Shown here: piece after piece, positions 53,769-62,858 of the stretch | Position numbering within the stretch: the first letter of the stretch is position 1 | How the letters are laid out: every line of letters begins with the position of its first letter | Assembly (NCBI GenBank): GCA_042091275.1 | Contig: JBELHR010000007.1 | Location: forward strand, 10,295 to 74,294 | Source of the DNA: JBELHR01 sp042091275 | Lineage (GTDB): Bacteria; Bacteroidota; Bacteroidia; Flavobacteriales; Flavobacteriaceae | Direction: 5' to 3' | Length of the DNA: 64,000 nt | The notes under the pieces: model-generated | Told to the model about the DNA's origin: nothing | Databases searched by the model: none | Seen by the model: only the letters and a program-made list of their open reading frames with translations | Program-made: the position numbers and the translations under genes

Positions 53769-54965
53769 ATGTACGGTAAAATAAAACAACATCTAGAAGC
53801 AGAGCTGAAAGACATTAATGAAGCAGGCCTTTTTAAAAAGGAACGAGTTATTACAACCTCCCAAGACGCGGTAATTAAGACTACCGAAGGAAAAGAAGTA
53901 ATTAATTTTTGTGCAAACAACTATTTGGGCTTATCCAACAATAAAGAGGTTGTTCAAGCTGCAAAAGACACCTTAGATAGCCATGGTTTTGGAATGTCCT
54001 CTGTGAGATTTATTTGTGGGACTCAAGATATTCACAAAGAGTTGGAGGAGAAAATTGCAGAATTTAACGGGACGGAAGATACCATTCTTTACGCGGCGGC
54101 ATTTGATGCAAACGGAGGAGTCTTTGAACCTTTATTAGGTCCAGAAGATGCTATTATTTCGGATTCCTTGAACCACGCATCTATAATTGACGGTGTCCGA
54201 TTGTGTAAGGCAGCGAGATATCGTTATGCGAATAATGACATGGCGGATTTGGAGAGTCAACTTATCAAAGCAAATGAGGCTGGTCACCGCTTTAAAATTA
54301 TTGTGACAGACGGTGTTTTCTCCATGGACGGTATAGTAGCGAGTTTGGATCAGATTTGCGATTTAGCAGATAAATACGACGCGCTTGTTATGGTGGATGA
54401 ATGTCATGCGGCAGGATTCATCGGAGCCACTGGTAGAGGAACTGCCGAAGCTAAAAATGTCATGGGCCGTGTGGATATTATCACTGGAACTTTAGGAAAA
54501 GCCCTCGGAGGAGCGATGGGTGGATATACAACAGGGAAAAAGGAAATTATCGAGGTCTTGAGACAAAGATCTAGACCTTATCTGTTTTCGAACTCCTTGG
54601 CTCCAACCATAGTAGGTGCCTCTCTAAAAGTTTTTGAGATGTTATCCAACTCAACAGAATTAAGAGATCAACTAGAGTGGAATACAAATTATTTTAAGGA
54701 CGGAATGAAAAAGGCGGGACTCGACATCGTAGACGGGGACTCGGCAATTGTTCCTGTCATGTTATACGACGCAAAGTTGTCTCAGGAAATGGCAAACCGC
54801 CTCTTGGAGGAAGGTATTTATGTAATTGGGTTTTTCTATCCTGTCGTGCCAAAAGGCAAGGCTAGAATCCGAGTTCAATTGTCAGCGGCTCATACTCAAG
54901 AACATTTAGATCACGCTATTGCGGCATTTACTAAAGTTGCAAAAGAGCTTAAGGTGATTGATTAA
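53769..54965 (+). CDS. kbl: Glycine C-acetyltransferase (2-amino-3-ketobutyrate CoA ligase)
   Basis: This PLP enzyme of the alpha-oxoamine synthase group cleaves 2-amino-3-ketobutyrate with CoA to glycine and acetyl-CoA in threonine breakdown. The 398 residues contain NFCANNYLGLSNNKEV, SDSLNHASIIDGVRL, the DECHAAGFIG motif and the PLP lysine in TGTLGKALGGAMGG. The residues after the lysine and the overall length favour Kbl over BioF. Threonine dehydrogenase is not encoded nearby. The stop overlaps the ATG of the AddB-like gene by 1 bp, coupling the two. Confidence 0.93.
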   Translation: MYGKIKQHLEAELKDINEAGLFKKERVITTSQDAVIKTTEGKEVINFCANNYLGLSNNKEVVQAAKDTLDSHGFGMSSVRFICGTQDIHKELEEKIAEFNGTEDTILYAAAFDANGGVFEPLLGPEDAIISDSLNHASIIDGVRLCKAARYRYANNDMADLESQLIKANEAGHRFKIIVTDGVFSMDGIVASLDQICDLADKYDALVMVDECHAAGFIGATGRGTAEAKNVMGRVDIITGTLGKALGGAMGGYTTGKKEIIEVLRQRSRPYLFSNSLAPTIVGASLKVFEMLSNSTELRDQLEWNTNYFKDGMKKAGLDIVDGDSAIVPVMLYDAKLSQEMANRLLEEGIYVIGFFYPVVPKGKARIRVQLSAAHTQEHLDHAIAAFTKVAKELKVID

Positions 54966-57733
54966 TGAAATCATTTTTAGAAGAAAGTTTAGATGAAATT
55001 TGGAAGGACTCCTCCAGCTTGGAGGAGTTTACTTTCGTTTTGCCTAGTCAGCGAGCTTGTGTTTTTTTAAAGGACTTGATCATAAAAAAATCAGCCAAAG
55101 CGAGCTTTCTTCCAAAGATAATCCCCATTGAAAAATTTATAGAGGAACTCTCCGGTTTGACTCAAATAGATCGCGTGGAGCTGCTCTTTAGTTTTTATGA
55201 GGTTTATCTGGAATCCCAGCCAAAAAAGGTATTGACCTTTGACGCTTTTTCCAATTGGGCGACAACTGCTTTACAAGATTTTAATGAGATTGACAGGCAT
55301 TTAGTGGATTCAGATCAATTGTTCAATCAATTGAGCGATATCAAAAAATTGGAAGAGTGGAAGGTGGACGCTGTTCCTGAAAAGAAGAATAGCTTGATGC
55401 GTTCCCACCTAACCTTCATGGAGCAATTGGGTCAGCTTTACAAAAGGCTTAGATCAAAACTCTTAGATGGGGGAAAGGGTTATCAGGGTCTTATTTACCG
55501 AGAGGCACGCGAGCAAAGTGAAGCATTTTGTGCAAATCAAAAGGCAAAATCTATCTTTTTGATGGGTTTTAACGCCTTAAACAAAGCAGAAGAATATATT
55601 TTTCAGGACTTACTCTCTTCGGGCACAGCTGAGGTGTATTGGGATGGGGACGATTATTATATGAAAAACGATCATATAGCAGGTCGATTCTTAAGGAGAT
55701 ACAGAGATAATTGGCCCTTTTACAAGAATACACCCTTTCCTGAATTTCCCAACAGATTTAAAGGTCGAGAAAAAACATTTACCAGTGTAGCTGCTCCAAA
55801 AAACATCTCTCAAGTAAAATATTTTGGGGAGTGGTTATCCCAGCAATCTTCGTTGGAAAATACCGCTGTGGTTCTAGCAGATGAGAGTCTTTTGGGTCTT
55901 TGTTTGTCCTCTTTGCCAAAAGAGGTAGCAAAGCTGAATGTGACTATGGGGTTTCCCCTTAGAAGCATTCCAATGTCTAGTTTGTTTGAGTCTCTATTCC
56001 ATATGTACAGCAACCAAAAGAGACTTAAGCTGCCTGCTGGGGTATATTATTACAAAGACGTCTTGGGTGTTTTTAAGCATCCCGATTTACAAGTTTTATG
56101 GCAGGGTTTAAACAACAACGTTTCTAGTGAACTCCAAAAGAGTATTCAAAAAGAGAATCAGTTGTTTTTGAATTTTCAAGATATTGAAGGAGTGTTTTCG
56201 GAACTGGATATAGCTACTCGTTCGGTTCTTCAAGGTTTTTTTGTCCAAGATTTTAAAACCGATGTGTTTTTGAACCAAACCTTGAATTTAATCCAACTAT
56301 TAAAACCCTTTAAGGAAGGAATAGAAAAAGAGTTTTTATTCCGATTTCACAGGCTTTTTGAACAGTTGAAGAACTTGAATCACGGATGTGAGTATTTGAA
56401 GGAAATTCAAATAATCCACGAGTTTTTTAAGCAGTTACTGAGTGAGGAAAACCTCTCTTTCCAAGGAGAGCCTCTAGAGGGATTGCAGATGATGGGAATG
56501 TTAGAGACCCGCTCTTTAGACTTTAAAAACATATTTCTCGTCGGTGCAAATGAAGGCATTCTTCCTTCCGGAAAGAGCGACCACTCTTTTATTCCATTTG
56601 ATGTGAAAATCGAACACGACCTGCCAACATATTTGATAAAAGATGGGATTTATGCCTACCACTTTTTTCGTTTAATTCAAAGATCGTCAAAGGTTATAAT
56701 GACGCACAACTCGGAAACAGACGGTCTCGGTGCAGGAGAGCAATCTCGATTTGTTACTATGCTGGACCAAGATAATTTGCTGTCAGAGAAAAAGACCGTC
56801 GGACCAATAATTCCCTCCCTAGAGAAGGGTGAAGTGGAAATTGTAAAATCTCCAAATGTAGAAAAGCGCTTGCAGTCTTTTGCAAAAACAGGGGTTTCTC
56901 CATCCGCTTTAAATACCTATATAAACAACCCTCCACAGTTTTATTTCGAAAAACTTCTCAAAGTTTACGAGGCAGACAAGATAGAGGAGACCATGGCGGT
57001 GAATACTTTGGGAACGATTATCCACGATACTTTGGAAATGCTCTATAAACCCTATGAAGAGAAGATTCTTACAGAGGCTGTTTTAGAGGGTTTTCTCAAA
57101 ACATATCAAGTGGAATTGGAGACTCAATTCAAAAAGTCATTTAAAAAAGGGCGATTTAAAAAAGGCAAAAACTACGTCACTTTTAAAGTGGCTCAAACTT
57201 ATATAAGTTCTTTTCTAAAAGAAGAATTAAAAGATATTAAAGCAGGAGCTAGCATTCAAATAATAAGCTTGGAAGAAAAACTTGAGCACTCTGTCACCGT
57301 TGCTGGAATTCCTTATCCAATTAAATTGAAGGGTTTAGCCGACCGAATAGATTTGCGAAACGGAGAGATTCGTATTGTGGACTACAAAACGGGAAGAGTA
57401 GACCCCGCTAAGCTTTACGCAGGAGATTTCTCGGACCTAGCAACAAACACCAAGTTTAAATATGTTCTTCAAGTACTATTTTATACGGTACTCTATGTGG
57501 AGAACAACCCGAATTTGGACATAAGTACCATCAAAAGTGGAATTATTAGTTTCAAAAACTTCAAAGAAGGTTTTATGACTTGTAACTTCGCCAAAGGAAG
57601 AGCTAAAGATTTTGAATTGACTCCAGAACGTTATCAAGAATACAAGGATGCTCTTGAGGGATTATTGTTTGAAATATTTAGTCCCAAACTAAGTTTTAAA
57701 GAAAATCCAGACAAACAATACGCATGGGTATAA
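54965..57733 (+). CDS. addB: AddB-like PD-(D/E)XK nuclease
   Basis: The 922-residue protein has a helicase-like but inactive N-terminal half (no GKT Walker A; FVLPSQRACVFLKDLIIKK near the start), as in AddB. The C-terminal PD-(D/E)XK nuclease has GTIIHDTLEMLYKP, LADRIDLRNGEIRIVDYKTG and a QVLFYTVLY segment. The cysteine cluster that binds an iron-sulfur centre in Bacillus AddB is not seen at the C-terminus. It would act with the AddA-like protein encoded two genes upstream. It overlaps kbl by 1 bp and the hydrolase gene by 10 bp. Confidence 0.83.
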   Translation: MKSFLEESLDEIWKDSSSLEEFTFVLPSQRACVFLKDLIIKKSAKASFLPKIIPIEKFIEELSGLTQIDRVELLFSFYEVYLESQPKKVLTFDAFSNWATTALQDFNEIDRHLVDSDQLFNQLSDIKKLEEWKVDAVPEKKNSLMRSHLTFMEQLGQLYKRLRSKLLDGGKGYQGLIYREAREQSEAFCANQKAKSIFLMGFNALNKAEEYIFQDLLSSGTAEVYWDGDDYYMKNDHIAGRFLRRYRDNWPFYKNTPFPEFPNRFKGREKTFTSVAAPKNISQVKYFGEWLSQQSSLENTAVVLADESLLGLCLSSLPKEVAKLNVTMGFPLRSIPMSSLFESLFHMYSNQKRLKLPAGVYYYKDVLGVFKHPDLQVLWQGLNNNVSSELQKSIQKENQLFLNFQDIEGVFSELDIATRSVLQGFFVQDFKTDVFLNQTLNLIQLLKPFKEGIEKEFLFRFHRLFEQLKNLNHGCEYLKEIQIIHEFFKQLLSEENLSFQGEPLEGLQMMGMLETRSLDFKNIFLVGANEGILPSGKSDHSFIPFDVKIEHDLPTYLIKDGIYAYHFFRLIQRSSKVIMTHNSETDGLGAGEQSRFVTMLDQDNLLSEKKTVGPIIPSLEKGEVEIVKSPNVEKRLQSFAKTGVSPSALNTYINNPPQFYFEKLLKVYEADKIEETMAVNTLGTIIHDTLEMLYKPYEEKILTEAVLEGFLKTYQVELETQFKKSFKKGRFKKGKNYVTFKVAQTYISSFLKEELKDIKAGASIQIISLEEKLEHSVTVAGIPYPIKLKGLADRIDLRNGEIRIVDYKTGRVDPAKLYAGDFSDLATNTKFKYVLQVLFYTVLYVENNPNLDISTIKSGIISFKNFKEGFMTCNFAKGRAKDFELTPERYQEYKDALEGLLFEIFSPKLSFKENPDKQYAWV

Positions 57734-58575
57734 CTAAAATAGAAAACTTAAGGATAGAAGGCCCCAACGGGAAACCACTCGTTATGGATGTTTTTCATAA
57801 AAATACCCAAGGGGAGCTAATTCTCTTCTGTCACGGCTACAAGGAGAACAAACACTGGGGAGCATGGGATTTGATGGGGGAATATTTTGCAGAACGCGGT
57901 TATGTTTTTGTCAAATTCAACTATAGCTTTAATGGGACAAGTCCAGAAAACTTAGAGGAATTCTCTGACCTAGAAGCTTTTGCTCAAAACAGAATTTCTT
58001 TTGAGCTCAAGGACACTTTGAAAATGATTGACTTTCTGTTTTTACAAGCCGATTTCAGAGATTTGTATTTGGATCACCCAAAGCACCTTGTCGGTCATTC
58101 AAGAGGAGGAGCCATGTCTATTTTGGCTGAGGCTTCTTGCTCCCATTCTTTTGATTCGGTCAGTGCATGGGCGGCGCCAGCAAATTTTGGATACTTTATG
58201 CCAAATGGCTGGAAGAAGTGGTATTGGAAGTTTAAGAAAAGAGTATATCTGAATCACCCTCGGACTGGTTTGAAACTTCCTCATGATTTTGGGTTTTATC
58301 AGGACTTTTACGAGCATCAAGACGAATTGAATTTACCAAAAGCACTCCAAAACTCGTCTGCTAGACACTTGCTTATCCAAGGGGATAACGACGCAGTAGT
58401 CAGTCTCGCTCAGGCAGAGGAACTACACGCGAGCTCCCAAGGATCTGAGTTATTAATCCTTCCCGGTATGAATCACAATTTGGGCAATGTCACTCCTTGG
58501 AAAGGGGAACAACTGCCAGAATATTTACAAAAATGTGTCGATAAGACATTAAATTTTATGCAAAATGAAAATTGA
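57724..58575 (+). CDS. Alpha/beta hydrolase
   Basis: The 283-residue protein has the alpha/beta hydrolase fold: an FCHGYKENKHWGAW oxyanion-hole region (about 36-49), nucleophile elbow GHSRGG (Ser about 128), acid loop IQGDNDAVV (Asp about 220) and catalytic His in PGMNHNLG (about 252). It lacks a signal peptide, so it acts in the cytosol. The ester or amide substrate is unknown. It overlaps addB by 10 bp and the following acetyltransferase gene by 11 bp. Confidence 0.87.
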   Translation: MGITKIENLRIEGPNGKPLVMDVFHKNTQGELILFCHGYKENKHWGAWDLMGEYFAERGYVFVKFNYSFNGTSPENLEEFSDLEAFAQNRISFELKDTLKMIDFLFLQADFRDLYLDHPKHLVGHSRGGAMSILAEASCSHSFDSVSAWAAPANFGYFMPNGWKKWYWKFKKRVYLNHPRTGLKLPHDFGFYQDFYEHQDELNLPKALQNSSARHLLIQGDNDAVVSLAQAEELHASSQGSELLILPGMNHNLGNVTPWKGEQLPEYLQKCVDKTLNFMQNEN

Positions 58576-59068
58576 AAAAGCTTTAAGTAAAGATGTTTCT
58601 GAAATAAAGTTGTTAACCGAATCTTGTGCAGCTCACATGATTAGTCAAGGGATTTTTCAATGGAATGAACACTATCCTTCTGCGAAAGCTTTTGAAAGAG
58701 ATATTCAGAGAGGGGAGCTATACAAATTGACCCAAGACGAAAAAATCATTGGAACCATTGTTTTGTCCAATATTAAAGATGAGGAATACAAGGATATAAA
58801 ATGGACGGGAGATGAGGGTACTCATTTATATATTCACAGACTTGCCGTTCACCCAGAATATCAAGGGAAGGGATGTGCCAGAAACCTTATGGATTTTGCA
58901 GATAACTTTGCACGGGAACAAGGGTATTCCTGGATGCGATTGGACACCTTTAGTCAGAACCAAAGAAACCAAAAGTTTTACTTAGCGAGGGGCTTTAAAC
59001 AGGTTGGGTCCATTTATTTTCCAAAACAGAGCGTTCATCCTTTTTACTGCTATGACCTACCGATTTAA
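58565..59068 (+). CDS. GNAT family N-acetyltransferase
   Basis: The 167-residue protein has the GNAT core with motif A HRLAVHPEYQGKGCARNLM (acetyl-CoA pyrophosphate loop QGKGCA, about 98-103). The C-terminal motif B region reads FYLARGFKQVGSIYF. The N-terminal CAAHMISQGIFQWNEHYPS stretch is a pattern I know from flavobacterial GNATs of unknown substrate. The start overlaps the hydrolase gene by 11 bp and the end overlaps the MATE gene by 17 bp. Confidence 0.87.
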   Translation: MKIEKALSKDVSEIKLLTESCAAHMISQGIFQWNEHYPSAKAFERDIQRGELYKLTQDEKIIGTIVLSNIKDEEYKDIKWTGDEGTHLYIHRLAVHPEYQGKGCARNLMDFADNFAREQGYSWMRLDTFSQNQRNQKFYLARGFKQVGSIYFPKQSVHPFYCYDLPI

Positions 59069-60365
59069 GGATATAAACAAATTAGCTATTCCCGCTATTA
59101 TCTCCGGAATAGCCGAACCACTATTGTCCTTGACCGATACTGCAATAGTTGGTAATATTCCTAACGATTCGATAAACGCTCTTGCTGCAGTTGGAATTGC
59201 TGGAAGTTTTATTTCTGCAATGGTTTGGATACTAGCCCAAACACGATCCGCTATTTCTGCTATTATAGCCAGGAATTACGGAGCAGATAAATTAGGAGAG
59301 GTCAAAACTCTTCCGAGTCAAATACTTTTGATTAATGTTGTTCTAAGTCTTTTGCTCTATGTCTTGACGGTTTATTTTGCCGAGGAGATTTTTATGCTTT
59401 ACAATGCAGATGGGACGATTTTAGAAACGGCTGTTTCTTATTATAAAATTAGAGCTATTGGGATTCCACTAAGTCTTATTGTCTTTACTTTATTCGGAGT
59501 CTTTAGGGGGATGCAAAATACGTTTTGGCCCATGATTATTGCCATTTCAGGAGCTGTGCTCAATATCGTTTTAGATTATGTTCTCGTCTTTGGTATAGGA
59601 GACTGGATACCGGAAATGGGGGTTATCGGAGCGGCGTGGGCATCTGTAATTGCGCAAGCTTTGATGACCTTGTTATCTATTGTGTTGATTCTCAAAAAAA
59701 CTCCTTTTAGGTGGTCACTTGGGAACCGTGCCAATCCATCTCTAAAAGAGCTTTTAGGCCTTAGTGTAAATTTATTTATTCGATCTGCCTCTCTAAATGT
59801 GGCTCTTTACTTTGCCAATGCTTTTGCCACATCCTACGGGGGACAATCCATAGCCGCTCAGACGGTCGCCTTTCAGATCTGGTTGTTTTTTAGCTTTTTT
59901 ATTGATGGCTACGCTAGTGTTGCAAATATCGTTTCGGGAAAACTCAAGGGAGCAAATGATCTCCAGGGCTTGAGGTCCTTGGTCTATTCTGTTCTCAAGA
60001 TAGCGGTTGTTATAGCGACAGGTCTATCTATTATATGCTTTGTTTTCTACAATTATATAGGTTTATTATTTACCGAGGACAAGGAGGTCTTGGTCTTGTT
60101 TGGAAAGGTGTTTTGGATTGTACTACTCATGCAGCCATTAAACGCAGTTGCCTTTGTATACGACGGCGCTTTTAAAGGGCTTGCAGAGGCTGTGGTCTTG
60201 AGAAACACCTTGATAATAGCTACCTTTTTTGGTTTTGTTCCCGCCATTTATATCGGAGATTATTTTGATCTTGGTCTATATGGCATTTGGATTGCATTCA
60301 CGGTCTGGATGTGTATGCGAGCAGGGATTTTAATTCGAATTATGAACAGACGTATTTTGGTTTAA
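59052..60365 (+). CDS. MATE family efflux transporter
   Basis: The 437-residue protein (ATG at 59052, MTYRFKDINKLAIPAIISG) has twelve predicted membrane helices in two MatE halves. Typical segments are SLTDTAIVGNI in helix 1 and the FRGMQNTFWPMIIAISGAVLNIVLDYVLVFG region. It belongs to the DinF-like branch by overall look and exports cationic compounds with Na+ or H+. The longer frame from 59004 would place its start inside the acetyltransferase gene by 65 bp and is less likely. Confidence 0.9.
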   Translation: MTYRFKDINKLAIPAIISGIAEPLLSLTDTAIVGNIPNDSINALAAVGIAGSFISAMVWILAQTRSAISAIIARNYGADKLGEVKTLPSQILLINVVLSLLLYVLTVYFAEEIFMLYNADGTILETAVSYYKIRAIGIPLSLIVFTLFGVFRGMQNTFWPMIIAISGAVLNIVLDYVLVFGIGDWIPEMGVIGAAWASVIAQALMTLLSIVLILKKTPFRWSLGNRANPSLKELLGLSVNLFIRSASLNVALYFANAFATSYGGQSIAAQTVAFQIWLFFSFFIDGYASVANIVSGKLKGANDLQGLRSLVYSVLKIAVVIATGLSIICFVFYNYIGLLFTEDKEVLVLFGKVFWIVLLMQPLNAVAFVYDGAFKGLAEAVVLRNTLIIATFFGFVPAIYIGDYFDLGLYGIWIAFTVWMCMRAGILIRIMNRRILV

Positions 60366-60371
60366 ATTAGC

Positions 60372-60379
60372 TAAATTTG
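60372..60379 (+). promoter_or_regulatory. -7 promoter element of the enoyl-CoA hydratase-like gene
   Basis: TAAATTTG is a perfect TAnnTTTG ending 4 bp before the ATG at 60383. The expected transcription start coincides with the start codon, so a leaderless mRNA is likely. Confidence 0.5.
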
Positions 60380-60382
60380 CGC

Positions 60383-61144
60383 ATGCAAAAAGGAGAAATT
60401 TCAGTTAAGGTTGAAAAGGCGATAAGCGAGGTGACATTTTACCACCCTGCAGGAAACTCTTTTCCCAGCGCCTTATTAGATAATTTGATAAGCGTTTTAT
60501 CAAAAGAAGACGACAATACAGACTCAAAGATCATTCTAGTTAGAAGCAGAGGAGATCGCGCATTTTGTGCTGGAGCTTCCTTTGACGAGCTTCTTCAAAT
60601 AAAAAACAAGACAGAAGGGAAGGCTTTTTTTATGGGCTTTGCTAGATTAATTGATACGATTAAGAATTTGAACAAGCCAGTGCTTGGAATGGTTCAAGGA
60701 AAAACAGTTGGCGGTGGGGTCGGTTTGGCGGCAGCTTTTGACTATTGTGCCGCTAGCGAATCAGCAGCAGTAAAATTATCCGAGCTAAATATAGGTATTG
60801 GACCCTTTGTGATTGCTCCTGTTTTGAGACACAAAATCGGGGTTAGTGCATTGGCCTCGTTGACATGGGATCCAAATAACTGGAAAAGTGCTGAATGGGC
60901 ATTTGATAAAGGACTTTTTCACCGAGTTTATAAAGATTTGGCAGAACTGGAAAGAGGAGTTTATAAAACAGCCACCCACTTGGCGAGCCTTTCGAATACA
61001 GCGCTCCAAGAGTTTAAAAAGGTCTCTTGGGAAGGTACTGAAGATTGGTTGAAATTGATGGAGGAGAGAGCAGAAAAGAGTGGCACCCTTGTTTTGGGAA
61101 CTGAAGCCAGGGAGTTTTTAAATACATTTACACAAAAGAAATAA
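60383..61144 (+). CDS. Enoyl-CoA hydratase/isomerase family protein
   Basis: The 253-residue crotonase-fold protein has the two oxyanion-hole segments, RAFCAGASFDEL (about 55-66) and GKTVGGGVGLAAAFDY (about 109-124). Of the two catalytic glutamates of hydratases, one may be the Glu of KLSELNIGIGPF; the other is not obvious, so reaction type (hydratase, isomerase or other crotonase chemistry) is open. It is followed by queD after 2 bp, with no clear functional link. Confidence 0.85.
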   Translation: MQKGEISVKVEKAISEVTFYHPAGNSFPSALLDNLISVLSKEDDNTDSKIILVRSRGDRAFCAGASFDELLQIKNKTEGKAFFMGFARLIDTIKNLNKPVLGMVQGKTVGGGVGLAAAFDYCAASESAAVKLSELNIGIGPFVIAPVLRHKIGVSALASLTWDPNNWKSAEWAFDKGLFHRVYKDLAELERGVYKTATHLASLSNTALQEFKKVSWEGTEDWLKLMEERAEKSGTLVLGTEAREFLNTFTQKK

Positions 61145-61146
61145 CA

Positions 61147-61599
61147 ATGGATAGAATTAGAATAACAAAGCAATTTAGTTTTGAGACAGGGCACGCATTA
61201 TACGGTTATGACGGGCTTTGTAAAAATGTTCACGGTCATAGTTACAAGCTATCTGTAACAGTTATTGGAAGCCCAATAAGAGAGGAAGGTCATGTAAAGA
61301 GAGGAATGGTGATTGATTTTAAAGACTTGAAAAGCATTGTGAAGTCAGAAATCGTAGAGAAGTTTGACCACGCGACTGTTTTCAATAAACTCACCCCTCA
61401 TATTGACTTGGCGAACGAATTGATAAATCGCGACCACAAAGTTATTTTGGTAGACTATCAGCCGACAAGTGAAATGATGATTATTGATTTTGCTCACAGA
61501 ATCAAATCACAGTTACCAAGTAATATCGAGCTACATTCTCTTAAGCTTCAAGAAACAGAAACTTCTTTTGCAGAGTGGATTGCCTCTGAACAGGGTTAA
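61147..61599 (+). CDS. queD: 6-carboxy-5,6,7,8-tetrahydropterin synthase (QueD/PTPS family)
   Basis: The enzyme converts dihydroneopterin triphosphate to 6-carboxytetrahydropterin in queuosine/7-deazaguanine synthesis. The 150 residues have the zinc ligands: one His in FETGHALYG (about 16) and two in KNVHGHSYKL (about 29 and 31). The catalytic Cys is in GLCKN (about 27), and the pterin-anchoring Glu is in LQETETSFAEW. It overlaps the convergent pth by 4 bp at the stops. No other queuosine gene is in the window. Confidence 0.92.
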   Translation: MDRIRITKQFSFETGHALYGYDGLCKNVHGHSYKLSVTVIGSPIREEGHVKRGMVIDFKDLKSIVKSEIVEKFDHATVFNKLTPHIDLANELINRDHKVILVDYQPTSEMMIIDFAHRIKSQLPSNIELHSLKLQETETSFAEWIASEQG

Positions 61600-62174
61600 T
61601 CGAGAGATATTGTTCCGTTAAATTGATTCATAGTATTACCGATGCCCGCAGCTCCGAAAGAAACGGCAGCTCGGGCCGACTTATCAATTAGTTCAGGTAA
61701 AAACCTATTCTCTTCCTTGTTCCACTCTCCTAGGACATAGTCGACCTGTTTTCCTTTCGAAAAGTTCGCGGCCACTCCAAACCTCAAGCGAGGAAAGTCT
61801 TGCCTTCCGAGGACTTCAATAATACTTTTTAGTCCATTGTGCCCTCCAGAACTTCCTTTTGCTTTGATGCGTATAGCTCCAAAATCTAGGTTTAAATCAT
61901 CTGTAATACAAAGGCTGTTGTGTAGCTCAATTTTCTCTTTTTGAAGCCAATAGTTTACCGCTTTACCACTTAAATTCATAAAGGTATTGGGCTTTAGAAG
62001 GACAAAAGCTCTCCCTTTAAATCGAAAACGAGCAATATCCCCAAGCTTTTCGGTTTCGAAAGAAGCTCCTTTGTCTTTGGCTAATTCGTCTAAAACTTTA
62101 AAGCCAATGTTGTGACGAGTATCCTTGTATTTAATGCCGGGATTACCTAATCCGACAATCAGATATTTATTCAT
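61596..62174 (-). CDS. pth: Peptidyl-tRNA hydrolase
   Basis: Pth recycles peptidyl-tRNA dropped from ribosomes. The 192 residues begin MNKYLIVGLGNPG and contain the catalytic His in YKDTRHNIGF (about 21), the FMNLSGKAV tRNA-site segment, DDLNLDFGAIRIKAKGSSGG with the partner Asp, and HNGLKSI. The start is ATG at 62174; a longer frame to 62201 is rejected as it runs into the rplY terminator. It is the last gene of the prs-rplY-pth block, a conserved order in many bacteria. Confidence 0.97.
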   Translation of the reverse strand: MNKYLIVGLGNPGIKYKDTRHNIGFKVLDELAKDKGASFETEKLGDIARFRFKGRAFVLLKPNTFMNLSGKAVNYWLQKEKIELHNSLCITDDLNLDFGAIRIKAKGSSGGHNGLKSIIEVLGRQDFPRLRFGVAANFSKGKQVDYVLGEWNKEENRFLPELIDKSARAAVSFGAAGIGNTMNQFNGTISLD

Positions 62175-62202
62175 GAGATAAAAATGGTGAAATTTAATCA
62201 AG

Positions 62203-62236
62203 AAAAAAAGCGCCTCCTAAAATAGAAAGCGCTTTT
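62203..62236 (-). terminator. Terminator after rplY
   Basis: AAAAGCGC/GCGCTTTT arms enclose a 15-nt loop, and the minus strand continues in a T run. It lies about 20 bp after the rplY stop and could attenuate reading into pth. Confidence 0.7.
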
Positions 62237-62255
62237 GAAAAAGATTTTGATAGAT

Positions 62256-62834
62256 TTATTCTTCAGTTGCTTCTTCCTCTTTCTTAACGTTACGTGACAT
62301 TCTCACTTGTGCAACTACCGTGTTGTCTGGGTGTAAGATAGAATAAGCATCCGTCTTTACAGAAGTAACATAAAGCTTGTTACCAATACCCAAGTCCGTG
62401 ATATCTGCCTCGATAAAATCAGGCAAGTTAGCAGGTATAGCTCTTACTTTTAAACGTCTAACGTTGTGACGTAAAGCTCCTCCAAGTGCAACTCCTTTTG
62501 CATTACCTACCAATTTGACAGGAATGTTCATAGTTACCTCTTTGTCTTCGTGTAGTTGATAAAAATCAACGTGTAAAATTTGATCATTTACTGGGTGAAA
62601 CTGGATGTCTTGAAGAATAGCGTGGAAACTTTCTCCACCTTCTAGTTCAATCGTCGCTGTGTAAACGTTTGGTGTGTACACAAGATTTTTGAATTCCTTT
62701 GCTTCCGCAGAAAAATGAATTGCCTTGTCACCTCCGTATAAAACACAGGGTACCTTTCCAGCATTACGCAAGGCTTTAGTCGCTGACTTACCCACGCTTT
62801 CTCTTTGAGATCCTTTGATTGTAATAGATTGCAT
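62256..62834 (-). CDS. rplY: 50S ribosomal protein L25/general stress protein Ctc
   Basis: The 192-residue protein has the N-terminal L25 domain that binds 5S rRNA (about 1-95: GSQRESVGKSATKALRNAGKVPCVLYGG, HVDFYQL). A C-terminal TL5/CTC beta domain follows (about 96-180: IPVKLVGNAKGVALGGALRH). The end is acidic (KKEEEATEE). The two-domain form is usual outside enterobacteria. It sits 24 bp downstream of prs and shares its transcript. Confidence 0.96.
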   Translation of the reverse strand: MQSITIKGSQRESVGKSATKALRNAGKVPCVLYGGDKAIHFSAEAKEFKNLVYTPNVYTATIELEGGESFHAILQDIQFHPVNDQILHVDFYQLHEDKEVTMNIPVKLVGNAKGVALGGALRHNVRRLKVRAIPANLPDFIEADITDLGIGNKLYVTSVKTDAYSILHPDNTVVAQVRMSRNVKKEEEATEE

Positions 62835-62858
62835 TATATATTTATTTACATTAATAAT

